This document shows positions 20,855 to 23,399 of a DNA stretch of 23,399 nucleotides, piece by piece (within the stretch, counting starts at the first letter, position 1; each line of letters opens with the position of its first letter). Made by a program: the position numbers and the translations under genes. Origin of the DNA: an uncultured bacterium (GTDB lineage: Bacteria > Cyanobacteriota > Vampirovibrionia > Gastranaerophilales > Gastranaerophilaceae); contig OMVC01000045.1 in NCBI GenBank assembly GCA_900314375.1, forward strand, positions 1 through 23,399, written 5' to 3'. Below the pieces are notes generated by a model. That model ran no database searches. It had not been told where the DNA came from and was given only the letters and a program-made list of their open reading frames with translations.

Positions 20855-21922
20855 TTAACCTTCTACTGCGGGTTTTTTAGGTGCGTTTGCCTTTTCTGTC
20901 CAGAAATCAATCAGCATTGCGCAGAAGAATATACTTGAATAAGTACCAATTAATACACCCAGCATCATAGCTAATACGAAATCTTTTGTTGTTACACCGC
21001 CAAAGAAATATAAAGCAGCTAACGCCAATAATGTTGTTAATGATGTATTAATACTTCTTGTTATTGTTTGTTGAACAGAAGCATCAACAATCTCGCCAAA
21101 TGTCATTTTCTTTCCGTAGTATCTTAAGTTTTCTCTTATTCTGTCATAAGTTACGATTGTATCGTTGACTGAATAACCGATTACGGTTAATATTGCGGTT
21201 AAGAACAATCCGTCAACTTCAACGTTGTAAAATAATCCCAAAATAGAAAATACACCCATTACAAATAATACGTCGTGAATAAGTCCTGCAATTGCGGAAA
21301 CTGCATATTTAAATTCAAATCTGAATGAAATATATGCAATCATACCCAAAATCGCAACGATTAATGCTATGAATGATAATCTGAATAATTCACTACTCAA
21401 TGTTGGTCCGACAGAAGAAACTTGAACCAATTCCGCATCAGGAAAATCTTTTGTTATAATTCCTGTTATTTTTTGAGCTTCTTCAGAACCTTCATCAATA
21501 AATTTTGTACGTACAGAAATTATTGAACTTGATGTTTTAACAGCCTTTTCTTCATCTTTATTTGCGGTTTCAATTTTTTTATCATCCGCTTTTTGAACTT
21601 CTTCAGGCTTTTTATCGTCTTTGTTAACCGTAATAGGTGAGCTGTCTTTCAAAACTTGAATATAAGTATTTGTAATGCCTTCTGCGGTTAATTCTTCGCG
21701 AATTTCACCGACTTTTGCATTGGAAACAGAATCAGCAACAGAATATTGCAAAATAGTCCCGCCTGTATAGTCAATCCCGACTTTCAATGGCGAGTGAGTC
21801 GGATATGTAATCATTGAATATATCATTGCTACAATACCCGGAATTAATAATAATGCTGATAAGCACATAAATAGAACTCTGTGCTTGACAACATGTAATC
21901 CGTTTTTATTGAAATTAAACAT
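20855..21922 (-). CDS. secF: Protein-export membrane protein SecF
   Basis: Partner of SecD in the proton-driven complex that pulls proteins across the inner membrane after SecYEG. The 355-aa protein has six membrane helices in the RND arrangement: one near 14-38, a periplasmic P1 domain starting GIDYTGGTILQY (49-60), then five helices from about 181 to 339. The conserved segments FRFEFKYAVSAIAGLIHDV (200-218) and VIGYSVNDTIVTYDRIRE (247-264) are intact. Within P1, residues about 100-130 are a Lys/Glu/Asp-rich low-complexity insertion absent from typical SecF. GAGGT lies about 10 nt before the ATG. It follows secD by 22 nt, so the two are one operon, closed by an intrinsic terminator. Confidence 0.96.
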   Translation of the reverse strand: MFNFNKNGLHVVKHRVLFMCLSALLLIPGIVAMIYSMITYPTHSPLKVGIDYTGGTILQYSVADSVSNAKVGEIREELTAEGITNTYIQVLKDSSPITVNKDDKKPEEVQKADDKKIETANKDEEKAVKTSSSIISVRTKFIDEGSEEAQKITGIITKDFPDAELVQVSSVGPTLSSELFRLSFIALIVAILGMIAYISFRFEFKYAVSAIAGLIHDVLFVMGVFSILGLFYNVEVDGLFLTAILTVIGYSVNDTIVTYDRIRENLRYYGKKMTFGEIVDASVQQTITRSINTSLTTLLALAALYFFGGVTTKDFVLAMMLGVLIGTYSSIFFCAMLIDFWTEKANAPKKPAVEG

Positions 21923-21944
21923 TTTATATCTACCTCATATTTTC

Positions 21945-23282
21945 CTAGTCTAAAATACCAAAACGTGCCTTTTCTCTCTTTGTTTCTTCAAATACGGCAG
22001 CCTGTCCGATTTCTTCTTTTTTCAAACCGAATAATGCAGGATATTTCAATTCACCCGTACCGAATATTAAGTGCATAAAGTTTCTTGTAACGGTGATTGC
22101 CGTAAACAATGAAACCAAAATACCTATAAACAGAGTTAAAGCAAAACCTTTAACAACACTTGTACCTAAGAAATACAAGATTATACATGTTAGCATTGTT
22201 GTCATATTTGAGTCGATAATACTTGTCCATGCTCTGTCAAAACCTGAATTAATAGCAGTAAACAAGTTTCTGCCCGCTCTTAATTCTTCTTTTGTTCTTT
22301 CAAAAATTAAGATATTAGCATCGACCGCCATACCTATACTTAATACGAAACCCGCAATACCTGCTAATGTCATTACAACACCAAAAGCTTCAAATAATGC
22401 AAATAAAATAACACCATAAATGATTAGCGCAATATCTGCAATAAGCCCCGGTAATCTGTACATCATTAACATAAATAACATAACTAAAGTAATGCCGATT
22501 AGCGCTGCTGTTTTTGATTTTTCAATAGATGCGGCACCTAATGTAGGTCCTACTGTATTTTCTTGGATAATATCGGATGGTAATGGTAATGCACCTGCGT
22601 TTAACAGGTTAACCATTCTTTCTGCTTCTTCATAAGCAAAGCCGTTTGTATCTCCGCCTGAAATTTCTGCTCTGCCGCCATAAATAGCTTCTCTGATAAC
22701 AGGAGCTGAAATTTCATCTCCGTCAAAAAATATTGCCATAGGTTTGCCGACTAATTTTGATGTTAATTCGCCAAATTTAGTGGCACCTTTATTATTAAAT
22801 TCTAATGATACAGTCCAATGTCCTGCAGTATCAGAACCGATATTTGCGGATTTTAAATCTTCACCTGTCAAACCTGCGGATTCCCATTGAGGTTCGCCTG
22901 TTTTTTCATCACGCTTAACGTCACCGTTTACTAACACAGGTTGTTTAAATTCTAGCAATGCGGTTTTACCTAAAAATGCTTCTGCTTCTTTTAAATCCGT
23001 AACCCCAGGAATTTCTACCAACAATCTTTTGTCACCTACTTGTGCAACCGTTGTTTCGGAAATACCTAATTTGTTGACACGATTTTCAATCGCAAACTGT
23101 AAACGATTCATATCTTCAGGTGTAATCGTTTTTACTGTTTCGGTTGTTTGGGCTTCAAGCATAATTCTTGAACCGCCTTGTAAATCCAAACCTAATTTAA
23201 TAGGCCATTTTTTGTAGATAGTGAATATTGATGCACAAAATATTGCAACAATTATCCAGAACATAATAATTTTGTTTTTCAA
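21945..23282 (-). CDS. secD: Protein translocase subunit SecD
   Basis: First subunit of the SecDF translocation motor, with an N-terminal membrane helix, a large periplasmic P1 region and five further helices. The 445-aa form is the shorter SecD class. Visible motifs: LGLDLQGGSRIMLEA (30-44), the P1 head segment from ENRVNKLGISE (66-76), PSDIIQENTVGPTLG (235-249), and helix 4 GMAVDANILIFERTKEELRAG (317-337), containing D321 implicated in proton flow in the family. The start is TTG, chosen because GAGGG lies 7 nt before it; the next in-frame ATG is 18 nt further and too distant from that site. A promoter lies in the 3' end of the preceding gene. yajC is not immediately adjacent. Confidence 0.96.
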   Translation of the reverse strand: MKNKIIMFWIIVAIFCASIFTIYKKWPIKLGLDLQGGSRIMLEAQTTETVKTITPEDMNRLQFAIENRVNKLGISETTVAQVGDKRLLVEIPGVTDLKEAEAFLGKTALLEFKQPVLVNGDVKRDEKTGEPQWESAGLTGEDLKSANIGSDTAGHWTVSLEFNNKGATKFGELTSKLVGKPMAIFFDGDEISAPVIREAIYGGRAEISGGDTNGFAYEEAERMVNLLNAGALPLPSDIIQENTVGPTLGAASIEKSKTAALIGITLVMLFMLMMYRLPGLIADIALIIYGVILFALFEAFGVVMTLAGIAGFVLSIGMAVDANILIFERTKEELRAGRNLFTAINSGFDRAWTSIIDSNMTTMLTCIILYFLGTSVVKGFALTLFIGILVSLFTAITVTRNFMHLIFGTGELKYPALFGLKKEEIGQAAVFEETKREKARFGILD

Positions 23283-23309
23283 TTTTCTACCCTCTTATAT
23301 CTTTACTAA

Positions 23310-23339
23310 ATTATATTTATTATTATTCACCTTCATCAA
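23310..23339 (-). promoter_or_regulatory. Promoter of secDF
   Basis: On the minus strand -35 TTGATG (23334-23339), an 18-nt spacer and a perfect -10 TATAAT (23310-23315). It overlaps the final codons of the upstream gene and gives a leader of about 20 nt that holds the GAGGG site. Confidence 0.55.
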
Positions 23340-23399
23340 GCTCTTGTTTTACTTGATCAATAACTTTATAAAGTTGAATTTTTTCATCTTCCGTTAAAC
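23323..23399 (-). CDS. C-terminal end of an unidentified gene (partial)
   Basis: The last 24 codons of a minus-strand gene that begins beyond the window. The visible C-terminus (LTEDEKIQLYKVID followed by QVKQELDEGE) is charged, looks like a helix and ends in two successive TAA codons. It is too short to identify. It lies 40 nt upstream of secD in the same orientation and could be co-transcribed. Confidence 0.6.
   Translation of the reverse strand, partial: LTEDEKIQLYKVIDQVKQELDEGE

Overview
This 23.4-kb window is a compact, AT-rich bacterial chromosome segment with no phage, transposase, CRISPR or rRNA genes. The housekeeping content points to a didermic (or cyanobacteria-related) bacterium: the MEP isoprenoid enzyme Dxr, type II fatty-acid synthesis, SecDF, MutS2, threonine synthesis, and anhydro-MurNAc kinase. 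Three orphan proteins carry a short N-terminal Asn-rich 'FG' motif, and there are several small exported orphans. From memory of that lineage I infer a gut member of the Vampirovibrionia/Melainabacteria (Gastranaerophilales). This placement is an inference of roughly 60% confidence, not something the sequence proves.

Layout. 1-460: tRNA-Thr(CGT) on the minus strand with its own promoter and terminator, then a DUF378 membrane protein. 459-3357 (minus): a hybrid sensor histidine kinase followed by dxr. 3484-4551: a small orphan, convergent with a SIMPL-domain membrane-anchored protein. 4701-7967: an exported M48-like protein that lacks the first zinc histidine, then mutS2. 8156-12895: the fatty-acid cluster fabD-fabG-acpP-fabF, interrupted between fabG and acpP by a divergently oriented 310-aa orphan and by short dispersed repeats. 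13016-15821: an exported TPR-like protein, a 101-aa orphan and anmK. 15834-15968: a 135-bp nested palindromic element. 15976-18391: divergent hom and thrC. 18395-20715 (minus): two orphans, an exported orphan and a stand-alone type II phosphomannose-isomerase cupin. 20855-23282 (minus): secD-secF. 23323-23399: the C-terminal end of an unidentified gene.

FabD loads malonyl groups on AcpP, FabF condenses and FabG reduces, so three enzymes and the carrier of one pathway lie together. Hom and ThrC carry out the homoserine and threonine steps of one pathway from divergent promoters. SecD and SecF form one translocase accessory complex.

The most striking global signal is in start-site architecture. 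Seven genes (histidine kinase, dxr, mutS2, the 101-aa orphan, anmK, hom, the 189-aa exported orphan) have no Shine-Dalgarno sequence. Each instead has a -10 box ending exactly 6 or 7 nt before the ATG, which predicts leaderless mRNAs. Most of the other genes have clear AGGAG/GAGGG-type ribosome sites. The second notable signal is a roughly 95-bp MITE-like repeat in two inverted copies around acpP, with a partial third copy after fabG.
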